Assembly: GCA_003344405.1 (NCBI GenBank)
Contig: NOWV01000067.1
Span: 1 to 64,000 of the forward strand
DNA from: Trichoplax sp. H2
Lineage: Eukaryota; Placozoa; Uniplacotomia; Trichoplacea
Length of the DNA stretch: 64,000 nucleotides
Direction: 5' to 3'
The notes below the pieces were generated by a model. That model worked only from the letters and a program-made list of their open reading frames with translations. It was not told the DNA's origin and did not search any database. This document shows, one piece after another, positions 12,035 to 23,639 of this stretch (the stretch's first letter is position 1; each line of letters begins with the position of its first letter). A program made the position numbers and the translations under genes.

Positions 12035-13111
12035 ATGTCCAACTTCAGCTTATATTCTCCCTTTATGAATAGTGATTCTTCACGAATCATAGCTTTGACT
12101 GTTGTTCTCATTGGTTTACCTGTAAATCTCTTTCTAATTGGATATATAATTATATCGGAATGTTTTACATGCAAGTTTCCTACAATTGGGAGAGACCGCT
12201 GCGAACATATGAGAAAACCTTCACTATGGCTACTTTTCAATTTATTAGTTTGCGATCTTATTGGTGTTACTTATATTACAATAATAGTTATTTCTGATGC
12301 TTATTACACTCAATATTATCAACATAAATACCAGTATTTGGCCAACGTAAGTTATTCTTTAATAAAAAATGAATGGTTTAAGACTACGGCTTGCAGCTTT
12401 GCGCAATTTCTTTCAAAGATTTTTCTGTACATGTCATCTACATTGACGCTTCTTATTGCGGTGGATCGTTATATATTAATTGTGTATCCGTATAGTAGAA
12501 AAAAGCTAACCATTAAAAAGAGTAAAATTCTGACTAGTATCACTTGGATTGCTGGTATTATTATAGCGGCTGGAATAGTTGTATTTAATAATATTGGAAA
12601 GAGGAAACTATCCCCTTATACTTTCGAACACTCTTCAAATTTATGTCTTGGCTTGTTTATCATGGAGCAGATTTATTTTATTCTCGGATTGTTGGAAATG
12701 TTTTATGTTGTCATAGCTTATACAACTGCTTTCATATTGTATATACATATGATAGTTACGTTAAGAAAATCTACAACAATTTCTAGGTCACAATTTCGAT
12801 CTGTATTTGATAAAAGACTTCAGATTACATTAACTTTTATCGCACTAACAAATGTGCTCAGTTTCTATATTATTACTGGAGTTGGTATTTATGATAATAT
12901 TAATAAGATAATTGTTCTAAGTAAAATAAGAAAAGCGATCAGTATGTTTCCATTTTCCAATGCTGCTATCGATCCATTGCTTTACTTAGTATTTCGATTT
13001 CGTGATTTTAGGACGCTTCTACGCAAATTTGTTTTCTCTAATCGTAGAAATACGATTGCTATAGATGTAGCTAGCTATAATCAAAATAAGACAGAAAAAA
13101 CTACTAATTAG
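12035..13111 (+). CDS. Rhodopsin-like (class A) G-protein-coupled receptor, receptor 3
   Basis: An intact single-exon gene of 358 residues and the inverted twin of the receptor at 2738-3814. Landmarks sit at the same residue numbers: N31, D74, C120, D144-R145-Y146, W171, C204 and D313-P314-L-L-Y317. The TM6 CWxP motif is again absent. Its first 104 residues and about 310 bp of DNA are identical to the twin, whereas TM3 to the tail carries roughly 35 substitutions. These are concentrated in TM3, TM4, TM5 and TM6, the part that would line a ligand pocket. It is expected to act as a plasma-membrane receptor. Ligand and coupling are unknown. The start ATG aligns with that of the twin. Confidence 0.9.
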   Translation: MSNFSLYSPFMNSDSSRIIALTVVLIGLPVNLFLIGYIIISECFTCKFPTIGRDRCEHMRKPSLWLLFNLLVCDLIGVTYITIIVISDAYYTQYYQHKYQYLANVSYSLIKNEWFKTTACSFAQFLSKIFLYMSSTLTLLIAVDRYILIVYPYSRKKLTIKKSKILTSITWIAGIIIAAGIVVFNNIGKRKLSPYTFEHSSNLCLGLFIMEQIYFILGLLEMFYVVIAYTTAFILYIHMIVTLRKSTTISRSQFRSVFDKRLQITLTFIALTNVLSFYIITGVGIYDNINKIIVLSKIRKAISMFPFSNAAIDPLLYLVFRFRDFRTLLRKFVFSNRRNTIAIDVASYNQNKTEKTTN

Positions 13112-13820
13112 TTCGCGTTGGAAATAAGTAAAAAATGTGTAGGATACCCATAGTTAAATAGTAATTACTGTTTGAGTATCAATTCTTTCTTTGCATTTAG
13201 CTAACGCTTTCTTTTCTTATTGACATTAAGTAAATCGTATATCTTGCACTAACAGTAACTAATGATCTTCCACAAAGTCAGTAATTTCTACTAAGTACAG
13301 TTTAGCACTTCACAAGATATCATGCCGGATCTTAATTTTTAAAATAGAAATACTGGTCAATACTGATCCAATAATCCTAAATATATTGATACTTTCAGTT
13401 TAACCAAAGCTGAAAACGCAGACTTTAGTATTCGAAAATGTAAAAAAAGGTCTATTTTACCCTTTAAAATTCAATATGATAATATATGAACATATTTACT
13501 GAGTGTCTTCAATTATTTTATTTCTGTGCCGTTAATGGCTGTCAGAAAACAGCTTTTGTGATCGGATCCAAGGTAGTCTATCTACTCTATTTAATCTAAG
13601 ACTAACTTCGGGAGAATCTCTATAAGGAAATTAAACTATTCCAATACTAGAAAGTTGAGTCATACGATAGGAATTTAGGTTAATTGATTTTATTACTCCT
13701 AGCTATTATATTCCAAGTTAGCCTTAATAGCTATAGCTAAATGCTTAGGCTGACTTCGCAATATATCTATCATGATAGAATTATTATGATTTCTATTAAT
13801 AGATTCCCTTATCATATGGC

Positions 13821-14273
13821 TGTAGTGATTTCAGCTAATTACAGTAGTGTTGTGTAGGCAATACAGTGATAGTATGTACTGTAGAACTGTATGTCTTAAT
13901 AAAGTATGGGCTATATAAGGCCTTAGTTGATTTCCATATTATGTAATGTTATTAAGCAATGTACTAATGTGATTGATGACTCCTATGTAGAGGAACAATT
14001 GATGATAATTTGTATAAGTTGTATAGAATTGTTATCGTGGAGGCTAAGTCGATTATCCGGTTTATCTTAGCGACTTTCGACTGTTGTTATGAGTGGAAGA
14101 AATTGGAATTTTTCTCCGACGGACAACACACGGACGTTAATAAACTTAACTGTTATAAGTCAATTATACGGTGTTGACTATTTTGTGTCACATTAGGGAT
14201 TTCTCGATTTTTAACAACTCAGAATTTTGAGTTGACGTATTACGAACCTAGGACTAATAACCCGTACGCTACA
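13821..14273 (+). mobile_element. LTR-like insertion (about 453 bp)
   Basis: It runs from TGTAGTG to CGCTACA, with a TATA box (CTATATAAGG, 13911-13920) and AATAAA at 14139-14144. The left arm of the inverted duplication lacks it: there, sequence like the left flank runs directly into sequence like the right flank. TATCAT occurs at both edges (13810-13815 and 14275-14280), which could be a target-site duplication if the element is a few bases longer than its TG...CA core. Exact ends are uncertain. Confidence 0.7.
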
Positions 14274-15861
14274 ATATCATTTGATGTATCGGTAACTTTA
14301 GCAGATGATGGTTGTAGATACCTTAGAAATTCTTAATTTAGCAATAGGCACAATGAATCAAAGTATTAATTGCGAACTAGTTTAACCGGAGTGTATTCGC
14401 CTTGTTGGTGTTGGAACTGGAAGTTAACTTCTGAATTTAAATGGAATGTTCTAGTACTGTATCAAAACCTTGCGTATGTTTGTAATAGCGTATTAAGAAG
14501 TTAATCACATAATAGCGATAAAATTAACTATTTATCGAATTATAACAAATCAGTGAATAATTTATCACTTTATGAACATACTTATTCTATAGTTACATAA
14601 TAGCTGCCTTTTAATTACTTAAGAATTAAATAAGTAAACTTCCTAATTTTTGAACGTAATAAACTGTATATTTATATATGTTAAGTGCTCGATATTGACT
14701 AAAAATTAAGTACAGAAGTTATCTAAATCGGATAAAATAACTTTAAATATGATATCTTCCTTCGTAATTTATTTCTAGAATAATTTTATATTTTACTCTA
14801 AGCTTTCACACAGATATTGATTTAGTAGCTATTTTCACAACTCTTATTACAAAAGTGTATTAATATGTAATAATTTATTTCATCGATTATTTGACTTTAT
14901 TTATCCTCTTTAATTATTCTTGGTGTAGCGTTACTGTATAGAATGTTGACTTGAAATTACATTTTGAGCCCTATCTAAATGTATATGATTACAATGGGTA
15001 TTTGCAGCTATTGAAAAAATCAGATTTCAATACGTATATCATAACTTACGAAACAGTTTGGTATCTTCCGTAAAATTAGAAATAAATTTGATATATAAAT
15101 CATAATACATAATCGTAGTAATGATTATGACTATGGTTTTAGATAATGGTAGCCAATTATGGGTTAATTCATTATGGTGTATTAAAATCTTAGAAATTTA
15201 TTAAATATCATTTAATAACATCAATATTTATATTATGCATAAGGTAGACGAAATGATTTTAAATAGGAGCAGTTATAAAAGTAAAAGTAAAGTCTTAGTT
15301 AGGATACGTAATACTGCGCATTGCTATAGGCTCATATGATAGTTCCTCGTAAAATTCGATATGAAATGACGAATGTAGCTATGGAAAAATCATTAGAAAT
15401 TAGCTAATAGTGTCAATAGAGTGTATCTTTATTATGCAAATTCGAAGTTATCTTAACATTAGCAATAAAAAGTGAAATACGAGCTAGCTATAAACACTTA
15501 CAAGTAAGCGTATCAGTAGATTAAATAATGGAGCACTAAGTACAGTGTTAGAACTTAACTACAGAAATTCATCAGATATCATTCGATCGATTCCGAAAGA
15601 ACATCATAGCTAGCGAAATATAAATCATTTTTAATAATTTCGTTATGGATATACATAATACAGTTTAAAATAGTTTATTATCTATTTTTTAAAACATTCA
15701 ACCGATTTCTATGGATATATCTGGCGATAAAGCATTAGCTGGAACAGCGAGACTATATCATAGGAATAAAATTTATTACCTTAAATGCAATGACTTTTAG
15801 CACAAATAAGCTCTTAAGGATTTAAACAGTATAGCGACAAAGTATTTTATCTTCTATTTAT
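14274..15861. other. Outer part of the right arm and spacer, no gene
   Basis: Bases 14290-15610 are the counterpart of 820-2150 in the left arm. Neither copy has a supported open frame, so the similarity reflects duplication of noncoding DNA. From 15611 to 15861 I see nothing. Confidence 0.5.
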
Positions 15862-15866
15862 CCCGC

Positions 15867-16322
15867 TGTAATGTAATTAGTATTATGATTGTAGACTGTT
15901 AGCTATGTTTAGCATAATGTACGGTAGATATTTATCCTAAGAGATATTTGGTAGCTATAACTATAGACTGTGGTGGTATAGACTCTATGCTAGAGTACAG
16001 ATGACTATATACAGTAATGTGTGGAGTTACTAATAAGGCTATAGGTAAAAATAGAACTGTAAGTCATATATTTGGATATGGTTAATTCATTGTACTTTGG
16101 CTGGTGTGAATAATGTCTAAGTAAGTACTGTAGTCGTATCCATATTGGATTAATGATGGTCCGCAGTAGAATAGTTTTACTAAGAATAATTTAACTATGC
16201 GTAAAATAAGGTAAAAGGTTGCGATGCGGATTGTAGCTGCGAATGCTACGAAAAGTATAAAAGCATGCAACTTTAGATTATTCAGTTAGTTCGTTCTAAA
16301 AGTCTTTAGTAGTAGTCTCACA
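15867..16322 (+). mobile_element. Solo LTR, family B, copy 1 (456 bp, 3'-deleted)
   Basis: It starts TGTAATGTAA and ends TCTCACA, flanked by CCCGC on both sides (15862-15866 and 16323-16327), a GC-rich 5-mer that is unusual here. It is nearly identical over about 420 bp to the inverse copy at 26470-27015 but lacks about 90 bp just before the terminal CACA, including the AATAAA signal. A TATA box (GTATAAAAG) lies near 16256. An open frame on the - strand at 16082-16270 is inside the LTR and is not conserved as protein. Confidence 0.85.
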
Positions 16323-18634
16323 CCCGCAAAAATATATTGCAGCTTATCTTACAGTAAGCATCTCGTATAAATCTGTGGGTAATTTTGTTATATCTAATCT
16401 GCGTTCTTAATCCTAATATTTTTTACTGTATACGAGCACGTGTCACTCACAGGAGTAATCCCACTATCTACTCTCTTCTAATGTGAGTGATCAACTAACT
16501 TACTAGCTACTTAGTCACTCCAACTAACTACGGAGAGATACTGTAAGTAAGATTAACAACTTCCTCACAAGTATAATAAGCGGCTTGTTGTAAGATTAGT
16601 TTATGAGTTTTTACTTCTATTCATACAACGAAAGTATAGTACCTTGTCGTATGCAGGTGTTAATATTAATCAATTATAGTATGATAAAATTTTATTACCA
16701 CAATGCACCTGCTAGTAGTTTTCATTACGTTAAATTTTCAAAAATATTAAGAAAAGCAAATTTGTAAAAGAGTTTTGCTAATTCTATACCAAATCATCCG
16801 CAATGTTCTTTCAAAATTCTATCAAAGGGATTTACTTCTTATCTTTATTACAATATCGTCAGACTATTCTAATTATCATTATGATCTTATTAGTTTATGT
16901 GATTATCAATAAATGGACATTGTAGATCTCTGCTAAATGCTTAAAAATGAATAGATATCATTTTCAGGTCGAATTACGTTGAATTACTTTGTAACTTATA
17001 GGAATAAAATATCGATTTTTACGCAGTCTGCATAAAATAGGTTGCTTCATCGATCTAATGATAGAAGAACTAACATCTAGTCTTGTATCATTTATTTCAC
17101 TTCTTCTGATATTCAGAATATACGGTCGATGAATTACTAGTATTCTTCCGTATTTGTATATTTATTAGCTGGAATTATACTGAAGAGAGCGACAATTCTA
17201 CATATTCCAAGATTATGACTTAAATTTTGTACACAAGGACTGTTTATTACGATGACAGACTTAAAATTAAAATAATGCATTACTGTATAGGGTTACCATA
17301 GTTAAGAATTTAGTCAATCTATTGTGATAAAGCATGTATTTAGCGAAAATATGGGCAGCTTCTCAAACGCCACCTCAATTTATTGGCTTAATTAATATAT
17401 TAAAATAAATCTTGGCTTATTAATTATTATGCAATAATAAAAGTTATCTTAGTGTACCAATACACTAATTGTGTACTATAAGCGTGCACGTCGTACATTC
17501 ACGTCAATGGCATTGTTATGACTAATGTTTTACATCACATAAACGTTAAAAGTAACGTTTCCTGAACTTTCTTTCTACTTGAATCAGTCTTTGAATAATA
17601 TCTTCTGGTGTTATGTAAGATCTTAAACTTTATAACTATTGTTAACTATTGTGGTCAATATAAATGCCGCAATATGCAGAAAGCATCATGACAGAACAAC
17701 TACAGTAAACTTAAGAAAAGACCGTTGACAAATTATAAACTTCATAGAGCACCATCTATATTTATTCGCTATCTTTGCTAGTATAGCATAAGGAACTTTG
17801 TCTTTAAATTTTAGTAAATTTAATTTCGGTACTTCCGTAAGTTGAAGTAAGTTATAGTAATCTAATCTTATCGATTTTATCGCTAAATTAGTTATTTAAT
17901 TTTGTTGTTCATAGATCTTTATGAATAAATTTACTGATGAATATTTCCAGTTCAGTGAATTAAGACGAATTATAGGGATCTATCTTTTCTAGGTTCTTTG
18001 ATAAGAGTTGTTACGAATAATCTGGATTACGTCAAGTAACGACGAGTACATATATTTTACTTGAATTGACTGTATATAATTAGAACATTCAGTGATAAAA
18101 TTTTTTTAATAGCTTTCATCACATCAGTTTATCGGAGCAGGTTATTATAACTTGTAGAATTTGATATAGATCTTTTCTTCAAGTTACTTACCAGTAATCA
18201 TTATTTATTCATATTTCATTTGAAAGATGTTAGCTAACAAATTTAGCTACTACAGTCATTAAAATAAGTTAAGAAAAATATTTCGAATTCTTTTTTTCAA
18301 ATTTAATCCTATAAGAAAACCTTAAAGTGATTCTTAGGGAATATTTTGTACATTGATGCAAGTTTCTTAGAATATATTTGTATACGTTTTGCTGGTTATA
18401 ATTACTTTTAAGACACCAGTATTTATAGATTTACTATTAGAAAAGAATAAGTTCGCAGCAATATCGCACTAGGAATATTATGAGAAATAAATCATACGAA
18501 TAGTAATGCTAAATTTCTGGTGCGCTCTTTAATTGAAAGCAGCTAATAAAGTGTAGTCGATGAGGTTGCGATTAATCAGTGAGGGAATTTGCGTAATTCA
18601 AAATAAATATTTGCAAATTTAATTTTCTGTTTGT
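16323..18634. other. Intergenic, no gene; one duplicated stretch
   Basis: There is no supported coding sequence. Bases 16441-16620 resemble the distal part of an LTR in reverse orientation (a TGTCACTCAC start and repeated ACTAACT-type motifs), but I found no matching right end or target repeat. Bases 17160-17440 are a segmental copy listed separately. Confidence 0.4.
17160..17440. repeat. Direct copy of 4230-4440
   Basis: The stretches share ACTGTTTATTA, ATAATGCATTA, ATAGTTAAGAATT and GTGATAAA blocks in the same order and spacing. In the left arm this sequence lies in the 5' flank of receptor 1. Here no receptor follows, so it is a remnant of a duplicated receptor flank. Confidence 0.65.
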
Positions 18635-18639
18635 TACAG

Positions 18640-19172
18640 TGTCACAACGTCGTTTGTGGCACAAGTAACTAATTTTATACCTAGCGTAACCGCTCTACCG
18701 TAATATATCGTTGCTAATAAGCTTCACTAACTCGACCAGCTCAGTATACGACCTTATTCAGCAATGAGTATATCCAGATGACTTCATAAATCCTCTTTAT
18801 TCGAACGATAGAATATACTACTAGGCAACGTAATATCAGAACTTCTCCTATGATAAAAGGCACGCTGTTATATACCTGTGCCACTTTCTATCGGCATAAT
18901 TCTATTTACAATATACTTGGTTTTGTATAACATATATTTATGATAGTCAGTATAGAATAAATATCTGTAAATTAATATTGAGTGTTTACCACTCTTACTC
19001 CAATTAACAAATCAACTAGACTTGTTACTTAACAACTCACTAATCAAGTGTGACAATCTTTATCACACATTCATTAATGGAAATTCATTAACGACTTGAC
19101 ATATCACAACTCTACTTTAGAAAAAATATGAATATCTTTTTTGATTATTTACGGTAATGATGAACCGTAACA
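18640..19172 (-). mobile_element. Solo LTR (533 bp)
   Basis: On the - strand it starts TGTTACGG and ends GTTGTGACA. On the + strand it is flanked by TACAG (18635-18639 and 19173-19177). A TATA box (TATATAAC on the - strand, near 18870) and an AATAAA on the - strand (18796-18801) are correctly ordered. The ends resemble the solo LTRs at 9457 and 25622. There is no internal coding region. Confidence 0.85.
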
Positions 19173-19527
19173 TACAGTTACAAAAGTATTATCTACATCA
19201 ATATCACAGATACTACGAAAAATACATCAAACCATTCAGTAGGGTACAATATCTGAATTTAGTTACCGCCTCTCAATTATATCCTAACTTAAAATAGCTG
19301 ACAAAATATATGGTATATCACAGGATTACAAATTACATGATACCATGTTATATTCATGTTGCGCGGATAATTATTTCTAGATCTCCAAGCTTCTAATCTT
19401 AGGCTATCATACTTTAGGAATTATCGACAGGTGGCATTTTAAAGGAATTCCTGCATTTATTAGAGATAATGACATGTTAGAGCATTGTGTTGTATAAAGA
19501 GAGAAATCATACGTAACTTAATAACTA

Positions 19528-20906
19528 CTACTTTTGAATCTCCGTAAGGCCAATTTGTTAACACAACCTCTGCCAATTTCCATCTTATTTTCTATTTTCC
19601 TAACTAAACTTTCCGAATGTGATTTTCAAGTCACGTCATAAAATTCCAAAGTTTCAAATTCATAACAAAAAGTTCAAATTTCAAAAATAAACTCTTATGA
19701 TATTTTCCATGAACAAAAATCCAAAAATTAAAACATGAAAATTATATCGGACATAAATCCGATCGGTTCCGGAATCCGAATCCAAAAAATCCGGATTTTA
19801 TAAAGATCACAGTAATTGCTATATCGCTTATCAAAAAATTGTAAATGACTATTACGACTACTTTTCTGACATTAGTATCGCTGAGTATTGACAGTTGATG
19901 TTTTAGCGTCAGGTTGTACGGTAACTGTATGATTATAGACTACATAACAGTACTTTACTGTCATGTTATAAATCCCCTTTCTCTAGGATAGGGTTTTGTT
20001 ACTTAGTCAAATTCCTTTACAATTTGAATAGACGATCAAACGCCCTTTCTTTAGATTAGGCAATTACTCTAGGGCTATTTCTATAGTAATCTATATATAC
20101 TACCTTGTAAAATAATGAAGAAGAAAAGATGGCGACATGATGATTTGGCAGGGTAAAACTTAAAGACATTATCACATTCTATGTATTTTCTATAGTAAAA
20201 TAATACTAGTTACAGACTAAACGCTATAAAGGACTACTTTTAGTCCTTTACTACAATAGCATGAGCAACCGTCGAACCGAAATCATTGAGACATGAATTT
20301 AAGTTGAATTTAAATGTATAAGATGAAATACGGCATATACTATCAAAGTGATATACAGCCATTCCACTTACAAAACTAAAATCTACAATCCATATAACTG
20401 CAGTAATAATTTGGCTTGCTTTCATAGTAAATTTCTTTTTACTATATGGTTGAACAACTAATAAAATGCGATCTGTAGCCAGAACTAACGTCAGTGTAGC
20501 TGCTATGGAGACACTAACTTTAGCAAAAAAAAAATGAGCTGTAGCACATGCAGAACTTTGAACCAAACATTCTTTACTGGTGAAGAACTAGTATTAAAGT
20601 GATATATATTCTTGTAGTAATAGTTATAGTAGACATCCGATATAGCTAGTATTAAAATATTTATAGAAGCAAATAAGTCGTAAACAAATAGATTAAAGAG
20701 TAACCACAAAGAAGGACTCTTTAGAATAGTAGGATTCCGAGCATGAAAATTTCGTCTTTTTTTAGAATAATTTGCCGACCAAGATTCCATTTCATAAAAC
20801 CGATAAGAAAGACATTTAAAGGTAGGCCAATTAATGCGATAGCCCAAGCGAATGCACTTGCAGGTTCGTCATTAAGGAAGACAGAATATCTACTGGAATT
20901 ATTCAT
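19528..20906 (-). pseudogene. Class A receptor pseudogene, TM5-TM7 replaced by an LTR-like repeat, receptor 4
   Basis: This is a relative of the receptor at 27968-29047. The N-terminal half (20256-20906) runs from the start MNNSSRYSVFL through TM4 and the second extracellular loop, with two 1-bp deletions relative to the intact gene, near 20785 and near 20555. There the reading frame jumps at GFM/K and at NVWFK. A run of A gained three bases, which is in frame. The C-terminal tail is present separately at 19528-19560 (stop 19528-19530, preceded by codons for IQK-like residues). Between the two, TM5 to TM7 have been lost and replaced by about 695 bp of the family C repeat in inverse orientation. 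The gene cannot make a seven-helix receptor. Confidence 0.85.
19561..20255 (-). mobile_element. LTR-like repeat, family C, truncated inverse copy inside receptor 4
   Basis: On the - strand it starts TGTAGTAAAGGACT at 20255, exactly where the receptor sequence stops, and is truncated at 19561 after GAGGTTGTGTT. It keeps the terminal hairpin and the CCGG-rich segment also seen at 10150-10200, which copy 2 lacks. With the copy at 20942-22205 it forms an inverted pair bracketing the receptor's 5' half. Confidence 0.8.
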
Positions 20907-20941
20907 TTTAATAAAGTAATCGATTTCTTTGATAACTCTTA

Positions 20942-22205
20942 TGTAGTAAAGGACTGAAAGTAGAGTCCTTTATAGCTTTTAGTATGTAACTAGTATTATC
21001 TTACTATAGAAAATACCTAGAAAGTGATAGTGTCTTTAAGTTTTACCCTGCCAAATCATCATGTCGCCATCTTTTCTTCTTCATTATTTCACAAGGTATT
21101 ATATAGATTACTATACAAGTAGCCTTATAGAGCAAATGCCTAATCTAAAGAAAGGGCGTTTGATCGTCTATTCAAATTGTAACTAAATTTATCTTAGTAG
21201 CAAAACCCTATCCTTAGAGAAAGGGGATTTATAACATGACGGTAAAGTACTATAATGTAGTCTATCATCGTACAGCTACAGTACAATCTGACGCTAAAAC
21301 ATCAACTGTCAATACTCAGCGATACTAATGTCAAAAAAGTACATTATAAATTTTTTTCTGTTTTAATTTTTGGACATTTATTCGTGAAAAATATCGTAAG
21401 AGTTGATTTTTGAGATTTGGACTTTTTGTTATGAATTTGAAACTTTGGAATTATATGACGTGACTTGAAGTCACATTAGGAGATTTAGTGAGGAAAATAG
21501 AAAATAAGATGGAAATTGCCAGAGGTTGTGTTGATTGTTAGGTAGTTAGAATGTTATTTTTATGACTGAATCTTGATGTTTAAAGGTTGATTTTTAGACT
21601 TTTATAGTGTATTAATGATAGAAATTATGTTAGAAATGAAGTTTGATGTATTTTTATAATTAGCTTTTAGTTTTATAGTGTTTTGTAAGGGAATCGTAGG
21701 GTAAATTGTGTCTGAACTTTGAATGATTTTTGTTTTTTTAAATGGTGCAAAGTAGTTTTCTAAAACGGATCTTAAGAGCGATTAGTTAGCAAATGTTCAG
21801 TTTTAAATACCTCTGACGGCTCTACGAAGCCTATAAATGATAGTGCAATTAGAAAATTTAGAGAGAGTAGAAGAAGATTTTATTTGAAGAACTTGTTGAA
21901 TTTAAAAGGTCTTCGGGGTCGAATTGTCGTAAGTTAAAACGTTCTTGTTTTTGAAAGGTTGTTTGGTCGTTGACAGTTTTTAAGTCGGTCACTTATTTTA
22001 ATAATACTTAAAGCTAAGTATTTGTGCGGTTGTTCGGTTTATACTTCTCTTCATTTTTGTTTTGTAATAAATTGTTGTTCGATTATTTCCCGAAATTTTA
22101 TTTGGTGTCAAAGTATTAGCGTTAAGTCGACCGGAGTGCAACGAAAGTAGATCAAAGTTTGTTAAAGTTTTGTAGCTTGATCTCTACACTTTTCATTTCA
22201 TTACA
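20942..22205 (+). mobile_element. LTR-like repeat, family C, copy 2 (about 1264 bp)
   Basis: The longest copy, from TGTAGTAAAGGACT to TTTCATTACA. It starts 36 bp upstream of the ATG of receptor 4. Contents in order are a terminal hairpin (AAAGGACT/AGTCCTTT), a TATA-like CCTATAAATGA near 21828, AATAAA near 22067, and the shared end. The CCGG-rich block is deleted near 21345. TG...CA ends with TATA before AATAAA suggest a long LTR. No target-site duplication matches its flanks, and no protein coding is evident. Confidence 0.75.
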
Positions 22206-23639
22206 TGTTTATATTGATATATAAAGGTACCTTCATTACGGATTCAATGTTCTACTATAGGACAGAAGACAGACAAAAACCTCTAAAAAGAAGGCTACTT
22301 CTTTATATAATTGCCCGATCTGGTTATGTTATCACCATAGTCTATATCATCAGCTATAATAAATTAAGCCACCAACTTTAATCCTAACTCTGCTTTTAAC
22401 AGTCTTTAAAATTGTTATTTGATCCGCAGCACTAGCATTTATTGCGTCTACTGTTGATGATGCTAGTTAGACTAAAGATGAAACATGATTATGTGAATAG
22501 CATTATAGGTTAGAAGTAATTAGATTAAAACCGTATTGGCTAGAATAGTTTACTAGAAAAACAATAATATCATCATCACCGGGAGGAATTATGTAACCAG
22601 TGAAGATAGCATGTTAATATTCATAGATACTAATTGAATTTAAAAGACAATAATCAAGATGTGATACTCTAAAATAGAATTAAATACATTCTGTTGTTCC
22701 AAATGCAGAATATCAATAGCCAACTTTACACCAGATTTAGGAGAACGAACAGGCGACTGTTTGTGATAAATTAACTAGTGTGAATTTATTAACTAAATTA
22801 AGCTATAAATAATATGAAGAGATTAGTTATTTATTTATATCTCACTTGTTTTATTCTGTATAAGATTCCATTTCAAAATATTTAAGAGGAACTGGAATTG
22901 TCGAGGGTAAGAAATGCGCTCATTTAAATAGCATTCTCTTACCATGTTGACAAATAAACAAGTTTAGCGTAAACAGATTCAGGGATCTATAGATTACGAT
23001 AGAAATAAAGTTAGCAACTTAGTATAATTATTTCGTAATAAAGCTTATCTTAGCTATCTTGTAGGTGGTCTCACAAACAACAACAATTTTTCCTACTCTT
23101 ATACGACTGTTATACGACATCAATGACAAATCAATATTGCTATATTGTATCAGGTACATATCGTAATAACAATGATAATACATATCAAATATATCAAATA
23201 TGGCGAGAGGACAACACACTAAGGATTTCAAGGGTACAAAATATGACATCATTTCTATGAATTACTTAATTTTACTCGTTTCTGTGATTCTAGTGCAATT
23301 TAATAGATGTCACTTCAAGTCTTCTTCTAAGCAGGCAAGTTAAATCCAGTTAATATAATCCTCATCTATATACATAATGTGGAAGCCGATTTTTTTGCAA
23401 TACCGTCATGGCCAAACGGGTAGTGAAGGCAAAAACTGTTCATAATTTTGGAATCAGCATTAACTTTAGATGGTTTTCGTCGACTTTGAAATGATGAAAG
23501 AACTTTAATAAGAAGGTTTTAACCTCCAAACTGCTAAACTCTATAAGAAATTAAACGTTTTGTGTAATAAAGCTCATCTACATAGAGTTTTGTGGTTAAT
23601 ATTTTATAAATTGCTTCTGTAAGAATCAAGATAGATTGT

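Larger units (their letters stand above)
11061..15600. repeat. Right arm of the large inverted duplication
   Basis: This is the reverse-complement counterpart of about 800-4655. It contains the receptor at 12035-13111 and the LTR-like insertion at 13821-14273, which is absent from the left arm. The inner end is cut exactly by the family C repeat ending at 11060. Confidence 0.85.

Noticed and set aside
16082-16270. 62-codon open frame
   Set aside because: Falls inside the family B solo LTR, and the matching frame is broken in the inverse copy.
16441-16960. Possible further LTR in reverse orientation
   Set aside because: It has a plausible TGTCAC start but no right end with a matching 5-bp target repeat (GCACG).
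20942-22205. Helitron interpretation of family C
   Set aside because: The terminal hairpin is suggestive, but the CTRR end and A|T insertion site are missing, and TATA/AATAAA order fits an LTR better.
23028-23252. 74-codon open frame
   Set aside because: Lies in extra spacer of the segmental duplicate with no counterpart or motif.
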